Below are positions 49,186 to 61,400 of a DNA stretch of 64,000 bases, one piece after another. Source of the DNA: Combretum micranthum. Its lineage: Eukaryota > Streptophyta > Magnoliopsida > Myrtales > Combretaceae. Below the pieces are notes generated by a model. The model saw only the letters and a list, made by a program, of their open reading frames with translations. It made no database searches and was not told the origin of the DNA. Every line of letters starts with the position of its first letter. The stretch's first letter is position 1. The DNA lies in NCBI GenBank assembly GCA_024138025.1, contig JAMXBD010000114.1, positions 682,001 through 746,000 on the forward strand, read 5' to 3'. The translations under genes and the position numbers were made by a program.

Positions 49186-49364
49186 AACATCAAAGTTTTG
49201 GGTGTCGTTGCCCAGAATTATACTTCCAAGCTAAGTGTATGGAAGGACATTCACAAGAAAGATTTGAGAGGTAAATACACTTTCCAAGTATCCAAGGTAA
49301 GTGGACTCTACTATACATTTTCACGACAATCGACACTTAGAAGAATTTTTTGCACTTGAATTTT

Positions 49365-49960
49365 TCCAGGGTACACGACCTGTATTTTAGTAGTATACAA
49401 ATTTTCAACCTTTTATAGAGTCATGACTGGTAGTGCACTACTCATGTATAGGTTGTGTACAAGTGTTTTTATGTTTACAACCATCCTAAGGAGTCATGAA
49501 TTGACATATATAACCTGTGTACTTGAGTGGTGTACATTCAAATTTCAAAATCCAATTTCTAACTAGTCATGAGTCCTCATGCATGACTTGTGTACCCTTA
49601 TTTTGTATAAAGGTTTGTGAATTTGCGAATGTTCTATGGAGTCACTAATGAAGATTCAGGACTTGTGAAGGATTCGTGTATATCGTGTTTTTGGTTTGCA
49701 GACTTTTTGACCAGTCATGAGTGATTATACATGAGTCATGTATTGAGTAGTACACACCCATGTTTCACTTCTGTAGCGTTATGAGTCATTCTACATGACT
49801 TGTGTACCATTTTAATGTACACTTGACTGGCTTCTGTGGAGTTGCGATGTCGTTTTGAGCAACTTGTATAAAGATAGTGTACTACGTGATAGTTATTCTG
49901 TGGTGTCACGACTAAATCTACATGACTCATGTACAATAAGTAGTGTCCACTATAGCTCCA
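49365..49960 (+). repeat. Degenerate tandem repeat, unit about 65-75 bp
   Basis: The core GTCATGAGT...ACATGACTTGTGTAC recurs near 49421, 49492, 49567, 49641, 49713 and 49778, and again at 49904 (one unit skipped or decayed). Each unit thus has two inverted halves. It lies between the primer-binding site and the gag-like frame. Confidence 0.65.
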
Positions 49961-50842
49961 CACGCATACACACACACACATGGCAATTTACCCCCCATTC
50001 TTATTTTTCCCTTTTCTCCTTCATGACACAAGGATACTCATTCACAACAGCTTCACTCCTCCTTCTCTGCACTTCTTCTTATACCTTACATGATTTCATT
50101 TGGATTTCACCACCATCATTGAATAGGTATGTGATTCTTCTCTCCTTTGTCTCTACTCGATTTTGTTTTCTCTTCCTTTTTTGATTTTTACATGCAAAAA
50201 TATGAAAAGTCATTGTTGTGATTTAGTGCGAAGTGATGCATGTTATTGTTGGTTGTTGTTGCTTACACATAGTGACGTAATCTTTATGCTTCTAAATCAA
50301 AACACCTCATTTACACATGTATTTCACATATTAACAAATATCTAGGGTTCATGCGTAAGTTTCGAATGCCATAGCCACTGAGCCTTTTTTTATTTTTGTG
50401 CAATTAAATGATCTTTAAACATATTGCACCACTTATTTTGTTGAATTTCATTCCTAAATGTATAAAATATGATTCTAGGGTTTGTTTATATGAAAATTTG
50501 GGGTTTAATGGTGAATTGAAGGAATTGATAATGATTGGAGCTTAATTTTTGTTTAAACTACCATTATGATGTTCTACATGAGTTTTTACACAGTAATTTT
50601 ACTGTGTTCATGTTACATTTGAAATTATCAAATTCTAGGTTGTACACTACCCTACACTAGTCGTGCACTGTGACTAGTGTACTCATAGTTTCACTCAAAC
50701 TTCTGCATATTTATCCCAATTGCACTTCAATGCTCTTATAGGTGTCATTCATGGTTGATATACCTTCTTATGATTAATTTTGTCCTTCTAAGTTCTTGTT
50801 TATCTGTTATACTCAATCATGCTATAATATACTCATGCAGGT

Positions 50843-52258
50843 ATGGCAAGAACCAAGTAAGCCAACAAGAAATCTAAATCAACTCAATGTACTCCGCCAT
50901 AAACTCAGCATGCTTCGTCTTCAATAGCACCCTCAAAGAAAAGAAAGATATTACAACCCGAGTCATCTAAAAAGACCAGTCCATTACCTTTTGAACATTC
51001 TTAGAGCAAGTATAGAAGTCTTGGGTTAGGACAAACCTTTTGGAGCCCATAGGTATTAGGATTGTAAAATGCTTGGTGATTATGTGAAAGAAGAAGAGAT
51101 AGGGAGTTATTGTCATTGGGGCCATGGGACGAATCATTTGCTATTGACACCCTTACTTACTAGGATATCACTATGGTGGTACTCACTACCTTGACCCATG
51201 AGGATAAGAAAGATAGACCCATGGCTGATGATACTTTGAATAAGCATATAAGAAGTTATACACAATTACATTAGCTGATTTCTACTAGTTCATGGGATTG
51301 TATACTAAGGAAGAAACTAAATCAGCTGAGGTTCGAGCACTACCAGTTGGGCTACCTAGGCTTCTCGATCCTCAAGTGTACTGGCAAGTGTTGTGTCAGA
51401 GCAACATCAAGTATAAACCATCCAGGTTTAAGGCATCTGTGATTTTGAATGATAACCTGAAGATCATCCACCACATCCTTGCTCATACTATTGGGGTATG
51501 GAAGAGTAGCAACGATGTGGTGAATAATTTTGGGCTGGGACACCTATACAACATTGTGAATAGTTACAAGATTAATGTGGGAATCGAGTTGGCTCAATTT
51601 CTCATTTGCCAGGCTACTGATGCTCGAACAAAAAGGATCTTTTGTGGAGGCTACATCACTAAGCTATTGAAAGGAATGAATATCTAGCAAAGCTACCAGC
51701 TAATGTAGTCAAGGTAGATATAAAGCCAGTTTTGGATGGTCCCTTCAAACATTGAGGACTTTAAAGGTAAAATGAGGCAAAATCCTCTAAGACAATATAC
51801 TATACCCCTTAGAGCTCCCATGAGCTCTCCAACTGTAGGCCCATCCTTCGCTTAGGTACCTACTAGTGATCAAGATTGGAAGTATTTTAGGAAGGAATTC
51901 AAAGCAAAGAGGATGAAGAATAAAATATTTAGAATAGTGGTTTAGAGCTTCCTCTAAACACTTACTAATTGTTTCTCTCCATCCCACAAACTCTTCTTAC
52001 TTATCAATTTACATATGATGAAGACACTTTTGAGGACAATGAGAGAACTCTGGTCCCTAGATGATAGGGAAAGGAAACTGTTGTTGCTGAGCCATCCAGC
52101 TTAGATAAGGAAGGGGTTGAATCGGGAGAAGAAGATGAGGATGAAGGAGAAAAGAAGAAGACAATGCTTCTGAGGAGAATGATGAGGAAGCAACAGTTGA
52201 TGACAAGAAGGAGGAAGAAGAAGACAACTCTTCTAAGGAAGAAGATGAGGACAAATGA
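50843..52258 (+). pseudogene. Athila-type gag/ORF1-like protein, frameshifted
   Basis: ATG at 50843 (MARTK, then a stop at codon 6). A long open block, 51292-51687, reads GLYTKEETKS, HHILAHTIGVWKSSNDVVNN and NVGIELAQFLICQATDAR, ending GGYITKLLKGM. This matches the layout of the plant-specific Athila ORF1 / putative plant transposon domain. A frameshift later comes an acidic tail (ENDEEATVDDKKEEEEDNSS) ending at TGA 52256-52258. Function: capsid-like or nucleic-acid-binding protein of the retroelement, by family. This copy cannot make a full product. Confidence 0.65.
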
Positions 52259-53413
52259 TTATGCCCTCATATGACTTAAAGGCTACTGTTTTGCTTTCTT
52301 TCTTTTTTTTTTTCCCTAAATCTTTAGATTACTTGCTTTTCTGTCTGTCAATATTGAATTCCCTTATTGGGAAAACTCTGTTTTTTTGCATTTCAAAAGT
52401 CCCTCACTTACAAGTTTACAATTATGATCTTGAAAAATATACTCAAAATCTTGTTTAGAATTAACATTCATATTAAGGTAAAAGTGACTTACACAGTACC
52501 TTATTTACCTATTTTGTCATTATTACACTTAGATGGAAATTGTAGAATGAAATCTAGATGGGGTAATTTTACTTGCATTTTAGTAATGGAATTTAGAGTC
52601 TAGAAGTGGATTGAAGTTTGTTGTTGAAATTTAAACAGTTGTATTTTTAAGCCTATTGACTTGTATATTCTCTTTTCCAAAACTTTGAGAGCTTATTTAA
52701 TCTCTAGTGAAAGGGCATATGATACTTTTCTCTTGGTGATTCTTTTAGAATAATCTCTTTAAAAATTTATGTGCTAATTTAATAATAAGGAGTTGAGTTG
52801 ATATGGGCTGGCTTTGGTCCCTCAGAAGAGTGAAGTCTGACCTACTATTAACTACACCAACCTCTTATTTACTTTTTGTAAAAAAAAAAAGCTGAGCTGA
52901 AAAGAAGTGGGCAAAAACCTATCTAGAGAAAAAAGGAAAAGATAGAGGCTGAAACCTTCCGCCTCTAAAGGCTAAAAAATTTTAGAGAGGTTTAGATAAT
53001 AGAAGAAAATCCAGGGAAAAGATGGATGCAATTTAATTTCACTCCAGATTATATGCTTAGAGAAGTAGTTGAAGAGTTTATATACTCATTAATGGGTGGT
53101 GAAGTATAATGAGTCTCTTTTGCTATTGTTTGACATTATTTTTATTTTGTGACTTTGGATTCTGTTGCTAAATTGTAAGGTTAAATTTTGACTTACTTGG
53201 ATTAGCTTAGGAATTTTGATTCTAGTATGCTGATTACATTTACATGATAGGTTTAAGGAGTAGGTACAAAGTGGGTCTCTATGATGTAAAAGAATTAATG
53301 AATGCTATGAGAGCTTCAAACTTATGGAAAATTTTGAGTATATTTAATGACAATTCTTCATCGTCCTTAGTTGTTTACTTAAGGACGAGCAAACAATTAA
53401 GTATGGGGAAATT

Positions 53414-54760
53414 TGATAAGTGTCATAAGATCCTTTATAATTGTGCTTTATTGATCATATTTTTATATGATATTTTGTTGATTTACCAAAGAAAAGAATA
53501 CTTATTGAATGGATTGTTCATTTTAGGGTTAAATGAGGAACAATTGAGCTTTTTAGAGGATTGATAATAAAACAAGCAAAGATTTGATAAAATTTCGGAG
53601 TTGTCTCTGCAATATCAGAAGTGCACTAGAGAGTACATTACTAATGTATAATCATAGGAGCAAAAAGCGAGAAAAGAAATCAGTCCTAGGAGTACACAAC
53701 CCATGTACGTCAAGGTCATGTACAATTAATGAGAGTAAAAAAATTTTGCATTGTTCTAGTATACATGACCCATATACACGAGTCATGTAGGATCGTGTAC
53801 GATGTCATGACATAAATACTGCTCTATCTTTGTTATTTTAGATATCCAACTTTTTGTATTTTGTTCCAAAATCCTAAAAGACATATTTGGAAGAGCTTTT
53901 TAAGAGGAATTTCATGGTTCAACATCGGGATTTATAAATGGCATTACTACAAGGATTTTATCATAATGATCTCTCCCATTTCTTCCTTTATAATCACTAT
54001 TATTAACATTTTCAAAGAAGAGTAGCTTTATTATATCTTGAGTTTTGAGAAACCCTAGCCTCATGTAAAGATTTACTTTTCGATCGAACAAATTCTTAGT
54101 CTTGAATTTACTTCATGAATTATTTTATTTTTTGTGTTGATTTTAGGCCTGAATCATTATAAACTTGATTTTTATTAATTAGAAAGAAGATTTTGGTTAA
54201 TAGAATGGCTTTCTCATGAGTAAAGAAGATGCACAGTTCATTTAGAAATAGGGTTTTTCCAACTTTTTGCTTTGAATATTAGTTTTTCTTTAATTAAGGT
54301 TCATGAACTTTATGCGGTTCTAATATGACATTAGTGAAGGAAAAAATTCCCACTTCTTCAATTAGGATTAGGAATTAATTAACTTGAAGAGAGTTATTTG
54401 TTTAGCTAAATAACCCAGCAATTTAAGACTAAAAAATTATTCAATTAAATTGAAACTTTAAGGATAAAAAGGGCCAGGCGGATAAAAACTATGGACATAG
54501 TTTGTGAATTAGTGAATCTTAAGAAAAGGAATGCATCATTAATTAGGGTTTTTGGAACTGTTTTTAGTTAAAATTAGCAGTAGAATTAATACATAAATCA
54601 TGATAGATTCGACTAGATAATAGCAAAAAGGTTAATACTAATAGCTATATATAGATCCTTATAATGATATTTGAGTTTAATCCCATATTACACAATAAGT
54701 ACACTGTCTTGTGTGGATTTAGGATTAATAAGATTATAAATTATAAACTTAGTGATCACA
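53414..54760 (+). mobile_element. Athila-like LTR, right
   Basis: Starts TGATAAGTGTCATAAG right after the polypurine tract and ends AGTGATCA (54758) or CACA (54760). About 90 bases longer than the left LTR, because of insertions or deletions near 54200-54290 and 54535. LINE ORF1 sequence follows on the minus strand. Confidence 0.75.
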
Positions 54761-56559
54761 CATATTAGTTGTCATTATAATCAGGTTGTACTCCTTTATG
54801 TTCTCTAATCTTGATGCTACTATTGCTTATATCACCTGACCATTGTCTGATGTCACTTGTAGGTTTATTTTTGGAACTTGCACAGCCGAAAGGAGCTCGT
54901 ATTCTATTGGTAGTAGTTTGGTGAATGTCATTGTGGCTTTTGTCCAACAGTTCAGAATGGGGATACATAACATCCTTGTGAGACCGCTAATAGTGGGTAA
55001 GTCGGAATTCATATGCCAAATTGTTAACTTGAAGGTGATAAACATTTTCATGTCTATACGATGCATTCCCGATCATTTTCTTAAGCTTTGCGAGCCTCTT
55101 AATATTTTGCCTTAAGTATTGGGTTCTTTGATACTGTTGTCGATTGACTGAAAACTATTTGGTAAAGTGGTTGAGGCAATATATTTAAATTTGTGATAAT
55201 GTGTTTAGGTTCATTTCTATGTCTAGGATCTACATCAGCTTGATTGTTTTTTTATTCCCAGCATTGGAATCATTTCCTTGATTTGATGTTACAAAGCTCC
55301 TTTTCTCGATATTTGCTTTTCCCTTGGGTGAGTTCGTTCCTATGAGTTTTTTCCTATTTTGGTTTCTTCTACTTTTCTTTTCGGCCAAATGTCAATCTCC
55401 ACATCTATTATTTGCTTGTCCTCTGTTCAATCTATCCTCACCATTTATAGTATCATCATGTGGAGGCATATCTTCAAGATTTCTTAATTGGGTATTGTTA
55501 TTTAAGGTTTCCTGCACTTGTGGGGCTATAGTGATTTTCCAATTCTTTATCATTTTCAATGTTTGAGCAATTTATTGCTCTGTGTCCTATACATCTGCAA
55601 TCATAATATTGATGTTTTATGCCTTCATATTGAAGCTGATATGAAATTCCATTGATATAGATTGAATACTAGAGGCTCATGAAAGTTCACTTGAATATAA
55701 AAGTAGGCGAACTGACTTCATTTTATGTTGAAAGTGTAAGAGCCAATCCTTAGAACTAGACCTATCGAGTTGCCAATCTTTAATAGAACATGCTAGTGAT
55801 ATTATTCGAGTAGGAGCTCATATATTCGGACCCAAACAACTATTGAGTTAAAATTTGATGTTGAAGCATGGAAATTTGGCTCCCATTTTCTTATTGCAAT
55901 AAATGTCATCGATGAACCATGGCCCATTACTCATTATTTGTTTAATATGTTCCTTTAAACTACATGAGGCTGAGCAAAACCCATTGCCATTCCCAATGAT
56001 GGTAAAGTCTGTGGCAAACTTCCATGAAGATTTAAGTCTGGTAAAGAGAAATTTGTATCCTAATGAGCCTCCATAGACTTTTATGATTAAAGATTCATGC
56101 CATGACTTGCATGGTTCCTTTTTCTCTTTCTCAATAAGGGAAATGGTCTTAATTTCTAGATCAGAGGGCAACTGTGACGTACCTAAATCTTCTATCCCTT
56201 GATCTTGAGTGTCTTGGTCATAATCCATGCCCATTCTTTCCTCTTGAAGAAGTGCTTGTCATATGTTTCAGGTAATGTTGATTTCCTAACCATGTCTCAA
56301 TAAGTACGTTTGTTTTCATTTTGGGTTCATGAGTTTTTAGCCTCTGTCCTTTCAGGTGGTTGATGGCTATCTTCAGATGGATGCCATTCGAGTAGCAATG
56401 GTGTAAGGGCAAGTGTATTTTGTCATGAATATTCAGATCCTTTGCCATAATCAGAGCTATTTGGTTAATGGCCTTTTTTTTTTTTTTTTGCTTTGCTTTT
56501 GGGAAGTTTTGTGAATTGCTATGGGATGGGGTCTTGCTAGATGTAACTATAGTAAGCAT
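54761..56559 (-). pseudogene. LINE ORF1 (DUF4283-like plus zinc knuckle), decayed
   Basis: The ATG at 56559 is only 34 bases from the inferred element start. After a Lys-rich start a frameshift leads into WHESLIIKVYGGSLGYKFL, WKFATDFTIIGNGNGF and IMSNGPWFID, the DUF4283 pattern of plant LINE ORF1 nucleic-acid-binding proteins. About 55620-55565 gives DCRCIGHRAINC, a CCHC knuckle whose first Cys is Tyr. A Trp of the usual G-x-W motif further on is a TGA stop at 55394-55392. The tail up to 54761 has no clear motif. Confidence 0.75.
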
Positions 56560-57099
56560 AGTTTTGCAAGAGAAGAAACTTCAAGACTATGACGTATGCT
56601 AAGTTCATAGGCAAATTCGTCAGGTTTTAAATGTGAAATTTATATATATTTTTTATGCTGTGATATTGCACAAAGTAAGTCTTCCATTAGAACTCCTTAT
56701 GGTGTATATAAATAGAGAACATAGATGGTATGTTAACAAAAAAAAGAGGAGTTAAACGGCTGTTTAAAATATAAGGGATTTAAATTAAATTCTAATGTAA
56801 ATATAGTATACTTAAATGCTACATTTAAAATATACGTGAAACTAAATTGAATTTTAAACTTATCCCAAATATAGAAATGTTTCTCTTTATGTATTTTTCT
56901 TCTATTTGCTTTTGGTGTCATAACGATTCAAATCACAAGAAAAAAGATGACATCATAATAATCTCATAAGATATTTTTAAATATAAAGATAATCTCAATT
57001 ATTAATTTGCAAACTAAGAAGAATTTTTAAACTTAACACAAATGTCTCAACAGTACAAGCTAGCAAACAAGGGAAGCTGGTTTAAGTGATCATTGAAAA

Positions 57100-57479
57100 C
57101 TGGAACAACAAGTGGATCTTAAATTGAGAACAGTGATAGCTGAACAATATTTTCGGTTATCTTCATGGGCGGTTCATACATTGAAACCTCGGACGGAAAT
57201 TGAACATTGACATTTGATTATAAATTTAACACTTGTCTCATGTCCCTTTTCTTTCCTGATTGCGAAGCATCCTGCAACTACTAGCGACACTGATTTTTCA
57301 GCTTAATTTCGGAGAGGCTAAGAGGAACATTTTGTCTTTGTTTGCAGCCAATTGGTTAACTTTGTATGGAGAATATGTCTGTTACTTATTGCGTAAATGT
57401 TCTTACTCTTGGAAACCACCATGTATGCCATTGACACAACATGCGTAATGAATATAGGAACGATAAAAAGAAAACTAAG
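57100..57479. other. Less AT-rich stretch, no gene recognised
   Basis: Base composition is more even than in its neighbours. The frame 57260-57448 (LLATLIFQLNFGEAKRN) matches nothing I know. Together with 57912-58134 it may be single-copy DNA disrupted by MITEs. Confidence 0.25.
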
Positions 57480-57912
57480 GGCCCGTTTATTGTGGAGAGA
57501 AGTATTTATTACCGAAAAATGTTTTGCTTAAATTTTTTTTGGAAAAATAATATATTTTTAACTAATTTTATGAAAATGGTTTTTCTTAATTTGTATAACT
57601 TTAAATAGCTCATACATTGTACGTATAAAAAATTAAAAAAATTGATATGTTATAATAAGAGATAAATCTACCTAAAGAAAAAATATATTAATAATAAATG
57701 TTTTTGGATAATAAATAATTAGTAAATAGAGCTCATAAATCGATGAACAAATGATTTAGTTTTTTATTTTTAGTAGCTAGTAAATAAGCTATGAATGAGT
57801 TTCAAAATAAGAAAAAATATTTTTCTTTAATTGTCTTATATTTCTTTAAATAAATATGAAAAAATGAAAAGATATTTTTCTTATTGGCATTTTCGTTAAA
57901 CAAACGGAACCT
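57480..57912. mobile_element. MITE with GGGCCCGTTT-type ends
   Basis: Left GGGCCCGTTTATT, right AAACAAACGGAACC, inverted. The body is about 430 bases of AT-rich, non-coding sequence that is partly self-complementary. It splits a less AT-rich stretch (57100-57480 and 57912-58134). Confidence 0.6.
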
Positions 57913-58134
57913 AGCACCATTATTGCGGTCCCATCCTTTGCGGTTACCCAGGTCGAAGGGCCATCGGTTTGGAGGAAATAACCCAAATAATCATGCACCC
58001 ATCAACAAACTATTTTCCGACACCCACGAACTCTATGGAACACATACACCAAATTTCTTGCAGGGCGCAAAGGTCAAATGGTTTATATTAAGGGAGCAGA
58101 AGAGAGGAGAATCCAAAACCAACAACAACCCGAT

Positions 58135-58355
58135 GGATCTATTTGGAAGATATGTTTTTTATTTATATTTATATCTATATCGAAATAATATATGTAAATA
58201 TACCTGGTTTACATCTATATTTTATCTATATTTAATATTTTCATTGGAACTACCGATTTTTTTTTTATTTTTATCTATTTTTCAATAAACAATTTGTTAG
58301 AAAAAAATTTTAAAAAAATATTTGTATCTATTAAAAAAAGCTAGTCAAATAGACC
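58135..58355. mobile_element. MITE family 1 copy
   Basis: Left GGATCTATTTGGAAGATATG, right AGCTAGTCAAATAGACC. The body closely matches the copy at 23398. Confidence 0.65.
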
Positions 58356-59155
58356 GATCATATCAAACAAAAAGTTTCTTGAGAAGCAAAACAAATTGCA
58401 ATAGCATTCTTAGGAGAAAGAAAAATTTTATTCTTGTCATCATTGCATAGAACTCATGCATTTCTATGAGTTGAATCTCACGAAAAAAAGGAGAAGAGCT
58501 TATTAACATGTTTGATGCTTTTAAAATAATGTTGCTGATTCTAGTCGTTCTTCGTCGGATATTTCTCAAAAAGGCCATTTTTCAAAATCTTTACTTTATT
58601 ATCTTAATATTATTTTGTTAAATCTTTTTTATACAAATATTTTGTTGAATTAATTACTTTAAGCAAATCAAATTTGACTTGTGTTAACTCTTAACAAAAA
58701 TTTTAAGGATGTCAAAGGAAGGAATCAAATCAAATGTTTGCAAAATGTTAAGAACTTAAATTAATAAGAAAAGAAATAAATAAAAGATATAGGACTTAAA
58801 TAGAAAAACTAAAGGATGATGACTAAGTTTGTACTTTTCTAAAAAAAATTTTGCTCTCCAAAGATGGAAAGAAAAGAGGAGAAAAGCTATTGAGATCACG
58901 ATTATACCCATCATAAGTACCATTTTTCAGTAAACTTTTACTTATAAAGACCTATTTAGTAATTGTAGATTTTTATATTTTGAAAACATCAACTTTCCAT
59001 TGATTTCATTCCCTTCACATTCCTTGTTTTCTAAACAATTGGAAAAAAAAAAAAAACATTTTCTTCCCTCGTTTTCTTTCCTTTTAATTCTTTCTTCTCA
59101 AATTTTCCCTATCTAATTCCCTCATTCTTTTCAAATGTAGTATAAAGGGTTGCTG

Positions 59156-61400
59156 GGAAAAGTAAAAGAAATGCAAAAAAAAAAAAAAAAAAAAAAAAAG
59201 TTTTCTAGAAAATTCTTAGAAACACTAGAGTAGGAATCTTGAGTTGAACCCATGATTCCAACGCACAATTCCATATTGGAGATTCTTTGTCTATCTTAAA
59301 AGGAATTGTGAGTAATTATGGAATCGTGAGTCCAACTCGCGATTCCTATCAAAATGGTACAAATCGTGAGTTGGACTGATGACTTTGTACCTCACATTCA
59401 TCCTCCCTTTTCCATCTCCTAAATTCACACAAATGTACAATTAGACTTTACTCAATCTACACACACACTCATATACTTTACATAGCTAAAACAATGCTTG
59501 TACACCTTACTCCATCACCTATACCCATCTTAATCCCCACACTTCACAAGTAAATGAAAAAACACCAACAATCATTTTACAAAACCACATTGATGAAAAC
59601 AATAAATAGATACTATAGAGGGTTAAATGTGGATTTCAAATCTTTGAGCTGAGTGATAAGACCCAGAGAATCAAGTCTATGAAATTGGGATGACTAAAGG
59701 GGATTTGGTATGAGAGGCTTGGAGTAGGGAACATTGGACTGGACCGACCCATCCGCTCTCAATCTTTCTTAAGGAGCTCATCCACTTAAAGGGGCCTTCT
59801 ATCAGCCAAAAAGCTCACAGAGAAATCTACCATTGGGAGAACTCATCTTACCTGTTGATAGTCAATACGATCCGATAGATGTTATTAAGAGCCAAGCTCT
59901 ATAAATACCTAGAGTTTCTCCTCATTAAGAGAGATCGAGAAATTGATAGAAATACCGTCATGCTACTGAAATATTCTCACAAAGGATCAAACAGAGCTCA
60001 AAGCAAAGAACACAAAACCTCTCATCTAGAATAGTGGGGTTGATGTAATATAACTTCTCTACTTGCCATTAGTGTGTTCAAGATCTTTAAGATTGCTTAC
60101 TCTTCCTCCTTATCATCTTACTCCTAGTCAATCCTTACGTGTGCTTCTATGTCATTCCTCTAAGATCACTTATAGTGCAAGACGTACGTTGTACTTACGT
60201 GACCACTACGATCGGATCTACCTACTACAAATACAATAAAATATGTCTTACGTAGTCAATTCCTTTACAATAAATGAAGATGGTACAAACATACAAACTA
60301 ACTACTCATGCCACCTACTCATCTACTCTCCTATCTTTGTGGCTATTGCTGTGGATCTGATAGTAATAAGGCTGTGGTTGGGGCTAGCTATACAACTGGG
60401 AGATCTGTGTGCCATCCTAGTCCTCTCTAGGTGGACCAAAGTGATGACTTCAGCTAGTCTAACATATGTAAGACCCTTACCCATGTCATTAAGAGAAGCT
60501 GATGCATGCCTTCTTCATTGTGGAGCCTATGAAGTATGCTGTGGTGACTAAGAATTCCCACCCATAAGCAACATCTTACATTTATAGTATGTGAAGTATG
60601 GCTGTAAAGGGCTTACTTCATATGTCTAAACATTGAGTGAGAACTCATCCCTAATATACACTAGGCCGCTCGTATGGGCTCCTCTCTTACCCCGACCCAC
60701 TCCATGTGCCCAGCAGTGACTTCACTCAATCTGCTCAAGCAATGGAGAGTCATCCTTTTCATTTGGTTCAACTCTAGGCTTTGGTGGGTCATCTAATCTT
60801 ACTTACATGAACTGATCCACCATCCAATCATCCTCCGGTGTCTCAATCTAGATATCTTCATATGACATGTGAGATAACTGATGGATGAGTCAATTTGCGG
60901 TACACAACACCCATTGAATCAGGAAGAAATTACACACATATAAGCAAAACAATACAACATCTAAGAAGGATTCGAAAGGAAGAGGAATGACAATGAATTA
61001 AACTTCATGACTATGGGATGTTTGGCAAAATGTGGCAAAAACTTTAGGTAAAATGGATCAGGAATTGAAGTAGTGAGATGGGTTTTTGTGAAATTATTGA
61101 AAAAGCAAAGGGAGTGATTTTAGTGATTTGGGAAAGAGATTTTGGAGTTAGAATCTACAGGTAGAGTGAGGAGAGAGTGAGTCTCCATGAGTGAAATGAG
61201 AAAGAGAGATAAAGAGTTTGGGGATTATTAAGATCCCTAATGAAATAACTCATGATTCCTCTATAAAATCAAGGGATTACGATTTCACCTTTAATATAGA
61301 GTCAAGAGTCCAACTCATGATTTTTACTCTAATATTTTTGGAATCATTTTCGAGAACTATGGATTTTTCATTTTTTTTTTTTACATTTTTCCCCTTTTCT
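59156..61400. mobile_element. Mutator-like element with long inverted ends and 9-bp target duplication
   Basis: The left arm (GGAAAAG, AAATGC, A-run, TTCTAGAAAATTCTTAGAAA, CTAGAGTAGGAATCTTGAGT) matches the reverse complement of the right arm (AGAAAAG, AAATGT, A-run, TTCTCGAAAATGATTCC, TTAGAGTAAAAATCATGAGT) over more than 150 bases. Flanks GGGTTGCTG (59147-59155) and GGGTTGTTG (61402-61410) agree at 8 of 9 positions. Copy 1 of the duplication has a single uninterrupted GGTTGTTGCATTTC near 32630, an empty site. No MULE transposase was recognised. Confidence 0.75.
59640..61200. other. Interior of the Mutator-like element, content unidentified
   Basis: Less AT-rich than the flanks. It includes a TATA-like CTATAAATACC (about 59900) with leader-like sequence after it. 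A plus-strand frame of 102 codons (60243-60551) and minus-strand frames with LDDPPKPRVEPNEKDDSPLL and SASLNDMGKGLTYVRLAEVI are present. I recognise no family. It could be captured or LTR-derived DNA. Confidence 0.3.

Larger units (their letters stand above)
49186..53413 (+). mobile_element. Athila-like internal region without polymerase
   Basis: About 4.2 kb between the LTRs. It contains the primer-binding site, a tandem-repeat leader (49365-49960) and one gag-like reading frame (50843-52258). The end has the usual GGACGAGCAAACAATTAAGT and polypurine tract TATGGGGAAATT (53402-53413). No protease, RT, RNase H or integrase motif was found, so it is a non-autonomous or internally deleted member. 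Confidence 0.65.
43410..56603 (-). mobile_element. L1-type LINE with nested insertions, bounded by a 10-bp target duplication
   Basis: The direct repeats GTATGCTAAG at 43410-43419 and 56594-56603 flank the unit. A poly(A) tail (T run 43422-43431 on the plus strand) stands at the 3' side of the minus-strand element, exactly where a LINE needs it. In minus direction the order is ORF1 (56559 to about 54761), endonuclease (47522-47040), RT (about 46560-45440), zinc-finger-like RVT domain (44735-44575) and RNase H (44215-43690). Two foreign blocks interrupt it: 47523-54760 and 43820-44022. Without them about 5.7 kb of LINE remain. The ORF1 C-terminus and the endonuclease N-terminus are missing at the large insertion. 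Frameshifts and stops make it dead. Confidence 0.8.

Noticed and set aside
49365..49960. CRISPR-like array
   Set aside because: The units are degenerate tandem copies without distinct spacers, in a plant retroelement.
52057..52254. Minus-strand poly-Ser frame
   Set aside because: Antisense of the acidic tail of the Athila-type frame.
54827..55115. LINE endonuclease N-terminus
   Set aside because: I looked for it here because the rest of ORF2 begins at 47522, but no frame shows endonuclease motifs. The region fits the ORF1 tail better.
57884..58288. 134-codon frame as a gene
   Set aside because: It spans the edges of two MITEs and ends in MITE sequence. No family features.
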